Shown: positions 8,947-16,536 of the stretch, in pieces
Position numbering within the stretch: position 1 is the first letter of the stretch
How the letters are laid out: each line of letters begins with the position of its first letter
Origin: Caulobacteraceae bacterium
GTDB lineage: Bacteria > Pseudomonadota > Alphaproteobacteria > Caulobacterales > Caulobacteraceae
Reading direction: 5' to 3'
NCBI GenBank assembly: GCA_947441065.1
Contig: CANESI010000026.1
Coordinates: 1 to 40,020 of the forward strand
Length of the DNA stretch: 40,020 bases
The notes under the pieces: model-generated
The model's database searches: none
What the model saw: only the letters and a program-made list of their open reading frames with translations
What the model was told of the DNA's origin: nothing
Position numbers and translations under genes: made by a program

Positions 8947-9701
8947 TGGGAGCCTTTGCCGACTATCCCAGCCTCAAGGACCGCCACGTCTTCATCACCG
9001 GGGGTGCGACCGGCATAGGCGCAGCCCTTGTCGAAGCCTTTGCCGCGCAAGGATCGAAGGTCTCGTTCATCGATATTGCGGTTGAGGCAGGTCAGGCCTT
9101 GGCGACACGCTTGGGCGGCGCGGTCGCGTTCCAAGCTTGCGATGTAACGAGCGCTGAAGGGTTGCAGGCGGCCATCGCTCAGGCGGCTCACCAATGGGGA
9201 CCGGTGACGGTACTGGTCAACAATGTCGCCAATGATCAAAGGCACCGCGCCGCAGAGATGAAGGCCAGCGCTTGGCGGGCCAATCTGGCGGTCAATCTTG
9301 ATCCGGTCTTCTTGGCGTCGCAGGCTGTGCAGACCGGAATGGTGGCCAGCGGCGGGGGATCGATCATCAATCTATCCTCGATCAATGCGCTGTTGGGTCC
9401 GGCCGACCTCAGCGCCTATACGGCGGCCAAGGCGGCGGTGATCGGACTGTCCAAATCCTTGGCGCGCGAATGGGGCGCGGACAATATCCGGGTCAATGCC
9501 GTGTCGCCGGGCTGGGTGGTCACGGAACGCCAGTTGCAGCTTTGGCTGACGCCAGAGGCCGAAGCGGCATGGATGGAGCAGGTGGCCCTGAAGAAGCGGA
9601 TTGCGCCGGAAGATGTGGCGCGGCTGGTTCTGTTTCTCGCCGCCGACGATAGCGCCATGATCACCGGCCAGAACCTTGTCATAGATGGCGGGCGCACGTG
9701 A
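8946..9701 (+). CDS. SDR-family dehydrogenase, probable D-galactose 1-dehydrogenase
   Basis: This 251-residue classical short-chain dehydrogenase has the Rossmann motif TGGATGIG (residues 18-25), NNVAN (92-96), a catalytic serine at 144/145, and Tyr158 and Lys162 in the YxxxK signature. An acidic residue after the second strand (FIDI) suggests NAD use. It is translationally coupled to the dehydratase before it and the KDGal kinase after it. The locus lacks any other obvious oxidoreductase for galactose, so oxidation of D-galactose to galactonolactone is the simplest role. Other sugar or sugar-acid oxidations by this large family cannot be excluded from sequence. Confidence 0.78.
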   Translation: MGAFADYPSLKDRHVFITGGATGIGAALVEAFAAQGSKVSFIDIAVEAGQALATRLGGAVAFQACDVTSAEGLQAAIAQAAHQWGPVTVLVNNVANDQRHRAAEMKASAWRANLAVNLDPVFLASQAVQTGMVASGGGSIINLSSINALLGPADLSAYTAAKAAVIGLSKSLAREWGADNIRVNAVSPGWVVTERQLQLWLTPEAEAAWMEQVALKKRIAPEDVARLVLFLAADDSAMITGQNLVIDGGRT

Positions 9702-10582
9702 GCGCTTGGCTGGCCTGCGACTGGGGCACGACCAATGTCCGCGCTTGGCGGATCGAGGCGGGCAGGGCGGTGGCCAGCGCCAGCTTTCCCTTTGGCGTCT
9801 CCAAGATCGGTCGGGGCGATGTGCCGCTGAGGTTGGAACAGGACATCCGACCGGCTGTGAAGGCTGAAGGTTTGCCCGTTCTGCTCAGCGGTATGGCGGG
9901 GTCCAATCTCGGCTGGATGGCAGCGCCCTATGTCGATTGTCCGGCGGATGCAAAGGCAGTTGCGAAGGGTCGTGTTCAGCCCGCCGAGGGTGTCTGGATT
10001 GTGCCGGGCGTTCGCACCGTAGGTCAGGCCCATGGGCCAGATGTGATGCGCGGCGAGGAGGTGCAGATCTTTGGTGCCCTAGCCTCGACCGTGCAAACCG
10101 GCCTTTTCTGTTTGCCCGGCACCCACGCCAAATGGGTCAGGGTTGAAGAGGGCAAGATCACCGATTTTGTTACGGCCATGACCGGCGAACTCTATGCCCT
10201 GCTCAGCCAGCACAGCATCTTGGCGTCGGTTGAAGACCCCGCCGAGCCAGAAGGCTTTGCCGCAGGGCTTGCCGCGGCGGGGGAGGGTGATGCCCTGAGC
10301 GCGCGTCTGTTCGGTCTTCGCGCCCGTCAACTGACGGGATCATTGGCTGAAGGGCAGTCGGCAGGGTTCCTGTCGGGCCTATTGATCGGGTCCGATGTTG
10401 CCTCAAGCCCTCATCTCTTAGGCCTATCTTACGACGAGCCCATAATCTTGATCGGCGATCCAGCCCTTTGCGCGGCCTATGGTCAAGCCTTGGCGACGCG
10501 AGGCAGGTCTCACCAGACCATCGACGGAGAAGCGGCGGCGCTGGCCGGTCTGATCGCAATCATTGAAGGGATCGCTCTATGA
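9698..10582 (+). CDS. dgoK: 2-dehydro-3-deoxygalactonokinase
   Basis: The 294-residue protein starts with the ASKHA-type phosphate loop CDWGTTNVRAW, which is diagnostic of DgoK, and has the family's usual length. GEEVQIFGAL and CLPGTHAKWVRVEEGKI are further family-typical segments. It phosphorylates 2-dehydro-3-deoxy-D-galactonate at O6 with ATP. The start is a GTG overlapping the preceding stop (GTGA), and the stop overlaps the aldolase ATG (ATGA). Its place between dehydrogenase and aldolase agrees with the De Ley-Doudoroff pathway. Confidence 0.92.
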   Translation: MSAWLACDWGTTNVRAWRIEAGRAVASASFPFGVSKIGRGDVPLRLEQDIRPAVKAEGLPVLLSGMAGSNLGWMAAPYVDCPADAKAVAKGRVQPAEGVWIVPGVRTVGQAHGPDVMRGEEVQIFGALASTVQTGLFCLPGTHAKWVRVEEGKITDFVTAMTGELYALLSQHSILASVEDPAEPEGFAAGLAAAGEGDALSARLFGLRARQLTGSLAEGQSAGFLSGLLIGSDVASSPHLLGLSYDEPIILIGDPALCAAYGQALATRGRSHQTIDGEAAALAGLIAIIEGIAL

Positions 10583-11196
10583 CCATCGATCAGGCTTTGG
10601 AACAGCTTCCCATCATCGCCATTGTGCGCGGCGTGACGCCAGATGAGGTAATCGCCATCGGTGAGGCCCTCTATGGGCAGGGCGTTCGGGCCATGGAGGT
10701 GCCGCTCAATTCCCCTGAGCCGCTGGAGAGCATCAGGCGGCTCGCGATCCGGTTTAAGGATCAGATGATGGTTGGTGCGGGAACCGTCCTGAGCGTTGCA
10801 GATGTGGACGCCGTTAAGGCGGCGGGTGGTCAGTTCATAGTCTCGCCAAACGTTAATCGCGATGTGATCTTGCGCAGCCTTTCGCTAGGGCTGGAGTCCT
10901 TGCCCGGTTTTATGACCCCGACAGAAGCCTTTGCAGCCATTGATGCGGGTGCAAGGTTCTTGAAGCTGTTCCCCGCCGCGACCCTCGGTTCTGGCTATAT
11001 CAAGGCCATTGGTGCCGTCCTGCCGCGTCACGTGAAGGTTATTGCTGTCGGTGGTATCGGTCCTTCCGCCATGGCCGAATGGCAGGCCGCGGGCGCAAGC
11101 GGGTTTGGTCTGGGCTCTGAACTCTACCGCCCCGGACTATCCGCCGCTGAGGTCAGTGAGAAAACAGCCGCCTGCGTGGCCGCCTTAGGCCGATAG
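10579..11196 (+). CDS. dgoA: 2-dehydro-3-deoxy-6-phosphogalactonate aldolase
   Basis: The 205-residue class I aldolase matches the length of E. coli DgoA. It shows PIIAIVRGV at the start, Glu40 in RAMEVPLNS, GAGTVLS, the phosphate-binding region, and the Schiff-base Lys129 in FLKLFPA. It cleaves KDPGal into pyruvate and glyceraldehyde 3-phosphate, the last step of the pathway. It ends the coupled four-gene operon. Its 3' end overlaps by 12 bases the 3' end of the convergent aldose epimerase gene. The close relative KDPG aldolase (Eda) is the alternative, but the adjacent DgoK strongly favours DgoA. Confidence 0.92.
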   Translation: MTIDQALEQLPIIAIVRGVTPDEVIAIGEALYGQGVRAMEVPLNSPEPLESIRRLAIRFKDQMMVGAGTVLSVADVDAVKAAGGQFIVSPNVNRDVILRSLSLGLESLPGFMTPTEAFAAIDAGARFLKLFPAATLGSGYIKAIGAVLPRHVKVIAVGGIGPSAMAEWQAAGASGFGLGSELYRPGLSAAEVSEKTAACVAALGR

Positions 11197-12009
11197 GGTC
11201 ATGGTCACGGACAGGCGCTCGTGCGGTGCCAAAATGGCGGGCGGCTCGGCGGGGCTCTTCTCGATGGGGGTCCAGACATTTGGTCTGGCCGTAACGGGCT
11301 CCAGACAGATGAAATTCTCACCGTTTGGTCGGTAGACCTGAAGATGGCTTGTGTCGGCGACAAGGGTGATCGGGCTCTGGCCTGGCGTTCGAATGGTCGC
11401 GCGCCCTGACCAGCGAGTGAGGCAATTGTCGAGAGGCTGAGCTTCGATATCGGGCCAGCCGATCGGTCGCCAGCCGCTGGGAATGAGGTCGGGACGACAG
11501 TCCCAAATCCCATCGATGTCCGTTTCAATTCGGGTCCCAGCCTCGAGCAAAAAGGCGGGATGTAGCCCGATGCTGGCGGGTGCCGAAACCGTGTCGATGT
11601 TGGTGAGGACCAGATCGACCGTCAGGCCCGATTTCGTGATGGAAAAACGTTGATCCGCCCGCCAGCGCCACGGCCAAGCCTGGTCTGCGCCACCCTCAAG
11701 GGTCAGGAGCAGATGGTCGGACCCTATCTCTTCCACTGTCCAATTCGATTGCCATCCGGTGCCGTGAAGTCCGTGGGGTTCGGGCAGGGCCGGGCTAATC
11801 TCGGCGACACGTCCCTCAAAATCCAGATGGGCCTGATCGATCCGGTTGGCAAAGGGCAGGAGCGGGTAGCAACTCGACAGTCTTGGATCGCGGCACTCAT
11901 CCGGCATCGGCTGAAGCACGTCGCGTGCTCCACAGGTCAGTCGCCGGATCATACCGCCAACTGTGTCGATCGTGAGAGACCAGGGCGCGACGCTGAGGGT
12001 GTGGAGCAC
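11185..12009 (-). CDS. Aldose 1-epimerase, probable galactose mutarotase
   Basis: This 274-residue beta-sandwich protein has the aldose epimerase signature: Arg56 in LPFANRI, HGLHGTGW (79-86), the catalytic His150 in IGLHPAF, and the catalytic Glu237 in CLEPVTARPN. It interconverts alpha and beta anomers. Beta-galactosidase and alpha-galactosidase release different anomers and dehydrogenases usually take one, so a mutarotase fits this locus. The longest frame starts at a GTG (12009). It is convergent with dgoA, and the two coding regions overlap by 12 bases. Confidence 0.87.
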   Translation of the reverse strand: MLHTLSVAPWSLTIDTVGGMIRRLTCGARDVLQPMPDECRDPRLSSCYPLLPFANRIDQAHLDFEGRVAEISPALPEPHGLHGTGWQSNWTVEEIGSDHLLLTLEGGADQAWPWRWRADQRFSITKSGLTVDLVLTNIDTVSAPASIGLHPAFLLEAGTRIETDIDGIWDCRPDLIPSGWRPIGWPDIEAQPLDNCLTRWSGRATIRTPGQSPITLVADTSHLQVYRPNGENFICLEPVTARPNVWTPIEKSPAEPPAILAPHERLSVTMTLSA

Positions 12010-12296
12010 GGATCCGGGTCTTTCATTGCAATGAATTTTGCCACCTAATCTCTTAGGACAAATCCTTGGGCTTGCCTTCGCGTTTGTCTTGCAGACCTGG
12101 TGATGGCCAATTGGCTGGTGCTTCAGGGCGGGCAGTTGACGGGTCTGCGTTTCGCCGGTCTCGGCTTTGCCAATAGGGCAGCCTCTGAGCGGTGAAGGAT
12201 AGGCCGGTTTTTCGTCTCATGTCGTTATGGGGTTAGACAGAACCGTCAAGTTGATCGACTGACGTATTGTGCAATAGTGTCGGTATTGCGGAGGAG
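12010..12296. promoter_or_regulatory. Intergenic region with candidate operators and promoter upstream of the PhyH gene
   Basis: This 287-base divergent spacer contains no convincing gene. Near its right end are CGTCA (12244-12248) and TGACG (12260-12264), an inverted pair spaced by 11 bases. A 12-base palindrome TATTGTGCAATA lies at 12265-12276. TTGATC (12251-12256), 16 bases and AATAGT (12273-12278) form a possible promoter that overlaps both. A strong Shine-Dalgarno-like GGAGG lies at 12290-12294. The overlap of inverted repeats with promoter elements suggests regulated transcription of the downstream block. The regulator is unknown. Confidence 0.35.
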
Positions 12297-13268
12297 ATGA
12301 ATGCCATGGTGCACTTGGAGCTGAGCCGTTCTGACGCGCAAGACTGGATGAGCGATCCGTCGACCATCGCCTTACGCGCCCATCTTGAAGCCAACAATGG
12401 CATTAAGGGGCTAGAGATTCTTGAAGCCAAGGATGTCGCGCGGGCGGTCGAGCTATTCAACCGTGATGGCTTTGTCGTGGTCGCCAACATCCTCAATGAC
12501 GAGCAGACCGAGTTCCTGCGGGAGGGGTGTGACGCGGTCACTGCCGAGATCCTTGCGCTCGATGAGGGCCGTAAGGGCAATCGTGGGTCGCACCGCTATT
12601 CCTTTGGCGGATCGAGCCTGACCCGTAGCCAATTGCACCGGCCAGAATGGCAGATGTTGCTGGAGACCCGCGCGGCTACGGACCTTGTCGCCGCCATCTT
12701 TGGTTCGCCTGATTTCGTTCTTCGCGCCGCCAGCGGTGACTTCTGCCTGCCCGGCGCTGTGGGCTATCAGCCGCTCCATTCCGATGTCCGAGACTGGGCA
12801 CCGGGCGGTCAGGCCCCGTTTAGTTCGTTCTATGACCCAAGGGGTCAGTTGAGCATCCGGGACCTGCCTTGCCCCTATGTCTGCGTGAACTTCCTGCCGC
12901 AGGATGTGACGCCCTTTAATGGCCCCACACGCCAGATCCCTGGGACTCAGCATTCTCGTCTGCCCATACCGACGCTTGAGAATGAGCCAGAATGGATGAG
13001 GCTCAGCACCGTGTGCCCAGCGCCGGCGGGGGCGATCATGATCCGGGATGTCAGGGCTTGGCACGGGGGCACGCCCAATATTGCCAATGCCATCCGCTCG
13101 ATCCCCAATCTCGAATTCTATGCCCCATGGTTTCGTGAGCCGATCGTGCCGTCGATCACCTATGAGGCCTACAAGGGTCTGTCCGAGCGGGCTCAGTATC
13201 TGGCGCGGGAAAGTGTGGCACAGTCCGTCGAGGGCTTGCGGACCGGTGCCACTCTACGTGCGCCCTAG
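12297..13268 (+). CDS. Phytanoyl-CoA dioxygenase (PhyH) family Fe(II)/2-oxoglutarate oxygenase
   Basis: From the ATG at 12297 the protein has 323 residues; an ATG at 12306 is equally reasonable given GGAGG at 12290-12294. The facial triad is visible: His161 and Asp163 (PLHSDVRDW) and distal His256 (VRAWHGGTPN), with Arg267 as probable 2-oxoglutarate anchor. NGPTRQIPGTQHS is typical of the family. These cytoplasmic enzymes hydroxylate, and sometimes demethylate or cyclise, small molecules with O2 and 2-oxoglutarate; few bacterial members have known substrates. An aldo/keto reductase and an alpha/beta-hydrolase follow closely on the same strand, which suggests stepwise modification of an imported compound. 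The family call is secure; the substrate is unknown. Confidence 0.87.
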   Translation: MNAMVHLELSRSDAQDWMSDPSTIALRAHLEANNGIKGLEILEAKDVARAVELFNRDGFVVVANILNDEQTEFLREGCDAVTAEILALDEGRKGNRGSHRYSFGGSSLTRSQLHRPEWQMLLETRAATDLVAAIFGSPDFVLRAASGDFCLPGAVGYQPLHSDVRDWAPGGQAPFSSFYDPRGQLSIRDLPCPYVCVNFLPQDVTPFNGPTRQIPGTQHSRLPIPTLENEPEWMRLSTVCPAPAGAIMIRDVRAWHGGTPNIANAIRSIPNLEFYAPWFREPIVPSITYEAYKGLSERAQYLARESVAQSVEGLRTGATLRAP

Positions 13269-13289
13269 GGCTGGATGGAAGGGAAGATG

Positions 13290-14255
13290 ATGGACTATCG
13301 TCAACTGGGTCGATCCGCCCTCAAGGTCAGTAGCCTGTGCCTCGGCACGATGAATTTTGGTCCGAGGACCTCAGAGGCTGAGTCCTTTGCCATCCTTGGT
13401 GACGCCCTAGAGGCGGGGATCAACTTCATCGATACGGCCAACCAATATGGCGGCCATCTGGGCGTTGGCACGACCGAAACCCTTGTCGGCAAATGGTTGG
13501 CGCAGGATCCCAGCCGTCGAGACAAGATCGTCTTGGCCACCAAGGTCCATGAGCCCATGTCCGATCAGATCAATGATCGCGGCCTGTCGGCGCGTCATAT
13601 CCAGATGGCCTGTGACGCCAGTCTCAAGCGGTTGGGTGTCGACCATATTGACCTCTACCAGATGCACCATATTGACCGGACTGCGCCGCCCGAAGAGATC
13701 TGGCAGGCCATGGATCGTCTGATCAGCCAAGGCAAGATCACCTATGTCGGCTCGAGCAATTTTCCTGGCTGGAAGATCGCCCAGATGAATGAGCGGGCAG
13801 GGCAGCGTCACGGGTTGGGATTGGTCTGCGAACAGAGCTTCTATAATCTGATCGAGCGGCGGGCGGAGCTAGAGGTCCTTCCGGCCTGTCAGGCCTATGG
13901 CCTCGGCCTCATCACTTGGAGCCCCTTGGCGGGTGGGTTGCTGGCCAGCACGGGTCAGGAGACGGCGGGGCGGCGGCAGTCGCAGTCGGTTCGCGCAGCG
14001 GCCTTAGCGCGCTCTGATCAGTTGGCGCGCTATGGCGAACTTTGTCGTTCCATCGGCGAGACCCCAACGGCTGTGGCCTTGGCGTGGCTGCTGCACCAAC
14101 CCGGCGTGACCTCGACCATCATCGGGCCCGGCAGCCAAGCCCAGCTTTCGTCTGTGCTGCATGTCCCAGGCCTTCGTCTCGGGGAAGATTTTCTGGCTGC
14201 CATTGATGCCATATTCCCCGCCATCGGGCCTGCGCCTGAGGCCTATGCCTGGTAA
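13290..14255 (+). CDS. Aldo/keto reductase
   Basis: The 321-residue AKR barrel shows the complete catalytic tetrad: Asp48 (FIDTANQYG), Tyr53, Lys85 (LATKVH) and His126 (LYQMHHID). NADP-binding segments GSSNFPGW and the C-terminal TSTIIGPGSQAQL are also typical. It would interconvert a carbonyl and an alcohol with NADPH. The longest frame opens at 13275, but GGAAGGGA at about 13277-13284 is best placed for the ATGs at 13287 or 13290, so I use 13290. It lies about 20 bases after the oxygenase gene and 28 before the hydrolase gene. Sequence alone does not give the substrate. Confidence 0.87.
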   Translation: MDYRQLGRSALKVSSLCLGTMNFGPRTSEAESFAILGDALEAGINFIDTANQYGGHLGVGTTETLVGKWLAQDPSRRDKIVLATKVHEPMSDQINDRGLSARHIQMACDASLKRLGVDHIDLYQMHHIDRTAPPEEIWQAMDRLISQGKITYVGSSNFPGWKIAQMNERAGQRHGLGLVCEQSFYNLIERRAELEVLPACQAYGLGLITWSPLAGGLLASTGQETAGRRQSQSVRAAALARSDQLARYGELCRSIGETPTAVALAWLLHQPGVTSTIIGPGSQAQLSSVLHVPGLRLGEDFLAAIDAIFPAIGPAPEAYAW

Positions 14256-14283
14256 GAGCCGATCCGACCTGAGGAGAGAAAAG

Positions 14284-15078
14284 ATGTCTAACTGGTCTTC
14301 AGGTCGGGTCGATATTGCCGATGGTTTTCTGGCCTATCATCGGACAGGCGGTGCAAAGCCCGTCTTGGTCCTGTCCCACGGATTGACCGATAATGGCCTC
14401 TGTTGGACCCGTCTTGCCCAAGCACTGGAGGCCGATTTCGACGCCATTATGCTCGATGCGCGCGGTCATGGCGACAGCGTGCGCATGGGTGCAGGGCCCG
14501 ATCAGGACCCGGCCTTGGATCTGGCCCAAGCCATAGAGCAACTGAGTTTGGAGAGCCCGATTGTTATGGGCCATTCCGTCGGTGCCCGAACGACCGCGCG
14601 CTATGCCAGTCTCTATCCAGACAAGGTCGCTGGTGTGATTTTGGAAGATCCCCCGTTTTTGGCCCAGCAAGATCCTTCCATCACTGCCCGGTGGCAGGCC
14701 GATTTTCGCAAACAGGTCGCTGACCTGAGGGCCATGACCGCAGAGCAAATTACCACCGTGGGAAAGAGGCTCTCGCCCACCTGGCACGAGGATGAGTTCC
14801 CGGCCTGGACCGCCTCTAAGACCCAGGTTGATCCCGAGATCCGGCTCCATGATCCTGAACCTTGGCAAGACTATGTGGCGCGTATTACCGCACCGACCTT
14901 GCTAATCTATGGTGAGCCTGGATTTGGTGGCATTATGACGCCCGACATCGCCAAGGCCGCTCAGGAGCTCAACCCGAAGATTGAATCGGTGCAGTTAGCG
15001 GGTGCCGGCCACAATACCCGCCGCGAAAATTTCAATGCCTATTTGGCTGCCGTGGCCGCTTTTTTGGCCAAGATTTAG
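14284..15078 (+). CDS. Alpha/beta-hydrolase
   Basis: The 264-residue product has the alpha/beta-hydrolase fold: oxyanion motif LSHGLTDNG (about 30-38), DARGHGDS (58-65), and the nucleophile Ser98 in MGHSVGA. A C-terminal His lies in AGAGHNTRRE, with an acidic residue expected in the GEPGFGG region. The open frame extends upstream to 14161, overlapping the reductase gene. The ATG at 14284 is the better start because GAGGAGAGAAAAG precedes it directly and the fold begins just after. It closes a three-gene block with the oxygenase and reductase. Esterase or C-C hydrolase activity are both possible. Confidence 0.85.
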   Translation: MSNWSSGRVDIADGFLAYHRTGGAKPVLVLSHGLTDNGLCWTRLAQALEADFDAIMLDARGHGDSVRMGAGPDQDPALDLAQAIEQLSLESPIVMGHSVGARTTARYASLYPDKVAGVILEDPPFLAQQDPSITARWQADFRKQVADLRAMTAEQITTVGKRLSPTWHEDEFPAWTASKTQVDPEIRLHDPEPWQDYVARITAPTLLIYGEPGFGGIMTPDIAKAAQELNPKIESVQLAGAGHNTRRENFNAYLAAVAAFLAKI

Positions 15079-15371
15079 CCGCTGTTATAGCGTGCTCAGG
15101 TGTCTTTAGATCGTTTTAGGCCGCCTATGAGGGCAAGATGATTCCGCGATAGGGTTAGTGCACTAATGCCTTTGTACGTTCGTTAGATCGGACATCGAGG
15201 TTGGGGACGGCACGGTTGCCTTTTTTTGATTGTCCTGTGGTTTTGTTGATCTTGGCCACAGCGCATAAAATTGGTTAGATATCGAATAAATTGGGCATCT
15301 ATCTTGAATAGGGCAGCGTCAAGCAGCAGACTGTGGGCGTAGAATCTCTGGTTTGAATGTAGGGAAATTCG
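15079..15371 (+). promoter_or_regulatory. Gene-free region with candidate promoter of the kinase/enolase operon
   Basis: This 293-base gap is more A/T-rich than its flanks and holds no open frame I would call a gene. A good promoter candidate is TTGTTG (15243-15248), 17 bases and TAAAAT (15266-15271). Immediately downstream, TGGTTAGA (15272-15279) is identical to one arm of the palindrome in front of the MarR/MetE-like gene pair, but no matching second arm follows. TAGAT and ATCTA repeats lie beyond it. The long leader of about 90 bases to the start at 15372 leaves room for regulation. Confidence 0.4.
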
Positions 15372-16505
15372 ATGCTCACCGAAGACGAGTTGCTGGCGCG
15401 TGTTGATGCGCAGTTCCTAGGCTTTCCGTCGCCAACCGCGCCGCGCATTCAGGCTGGCGGGCATCCTTGCCAGGGCATCTACTGGACGCCAAAGGGCAAG
15501 AGACCCAAGGTCGCCTTCATCGCAACCCACTATAATGTCGATTTTTCAGAGCACTATATCGCGCCCTTTATGGCCAATCAGGGCTTCGGGTTTCTCGGTT
15601 GGAACTCGCGTTATCGCGGCTTTGAGGACCAGTTCCTGCTCGAACATGCTGTGATCGATATTGGCGTCGGCGTGAAGTGGCTAAAGGAACAGGCGGGCGT
15701 TGAGACGGTCGTCATCCTTGGCAATTCGGGCGGCGGGTCTCTGATGGGAGCCTATCAGGCCGAAGCCATTGCACCGACCCTAGGCGACCTGCTGAACAGT
15801 GTCGGCAAGGCCGCATTGGCTGATTTACCCCAAGCCGATCTCTATGTGTCGCTCAATGCCCATCAGGGACGGCCAGAGGTGCTCACCGACTGGATGGATG
15901 GCTCTGTGATCGATGAGAACGATCCGGTCGCGACTGACCCCTCTCTCGATCCCTTTAGTCCTGAAAATAAAACACCTTACAGCGCCGACTTCATAGCGCG
16001 CTACAAGGCCGCTCAGATCGCCCGCAATCAGAAGATCACCGACTGGGCTAAGATCGAGCTTCAGCGGCTCAATGATGCCGGTATCCCAGATCGAATCTTC
16101 CCGCTCTTTCGCATCTGGGGCGATTTGCGGATGATGGATCCGACCATCGATCCGTCTGATCGTCTGCCCCAGTCCTGCTATCGCGGCCATCCGGCCATCG
16201 CCAATCGCTCACCGAGCATCGGGCGAGCCAATACGCTCAAGACCTGGCTGTCTATGTGGAGCCTTGAAACTTCACGCTGCCGTGGGGGCGAGCAGTTGGC
16301 CAAGTTCAGGCTGCCGGCCTTGGTCGTGCAAGGCTTAGCCGATACGGGCGTCTTCCCCTCCGATGCGCACAAGATCTATAACAGCATCGGTTCCACCGAT
16401 AAGACCTTGGCCATGATCCCCGGAGCGCACTATTTCGAGGACTCGTTGGCCAACCGTCACGCGGCCGCCGATTTGATCTGTGAGTGGGTGAGGGCGCGGT
16501 CCTGA
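15372..16505 (+). CDS. Alpha/beta-hydrolase family protein
   Basis: The 377-residue protein has an alpha/beta-hydrolase core with ATHYNVDFSEHY, GWNSRYRG, and a nucleophile Ser119 in LGNSGGGSLMGAY. Late acidic and histidine residues lie in QGLADTGVFPSDA and IPGAHYFEDS. A large insertion of about 150 residues between the nucleophile strand and the acid strand probably forms a lid. It lacks a signal peptide. It is the first gene after the 293-base promoter gap, and the kinase gene starts 31 bases downstream, so it probably supplies the kinase pathway with a free acid or alcohol released from an ester or lactone. That role is inferred. Confidence 0.78.
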   Translation: MLTEDELLARVDAQFLGFPSPTAPRIQAGGHPCQGIYWTPKGKRPKVAFIATHYNVDFSEHYIAPFMANQGFGFLGWNSRYRGFEDQFLLEHAVIDIGVGVKWLKEQAGVETVVILGNSGGGSLMGAYQAEAIAPTLGDLLNSVGKAALADLPQADLYVSLNAHQGRPEVLTDWMDGSVIDENDPVATDPSLDPFSPENKTPYSADFIARYKAAQIARNQKITDWAKIELQRLNDAGIPDRIFPLFRIWGDLRMMDPTIDPSDRLPQSCYRGHPAIANRSPSIGRANTLKTWLSMWSLETSRCRGGEQLAKFRLPALVVQGLADTGVFPSDAHKIYNSIGSTDKTLAMIPGAHYFEDSLANRHAAADLICEWVRARS

Positions 16506-16536
16506 TCTGTTCAGAGCGTCTTTAGGGCCCATCAAG

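Noticed and set aside
15079-15371. Possible small gene or RNA in the 293-base gap
   Set aside because: No open frame with a start site and ribosome site is convincing, and I found no strong stable fold. It is better read as a promoter and leader.
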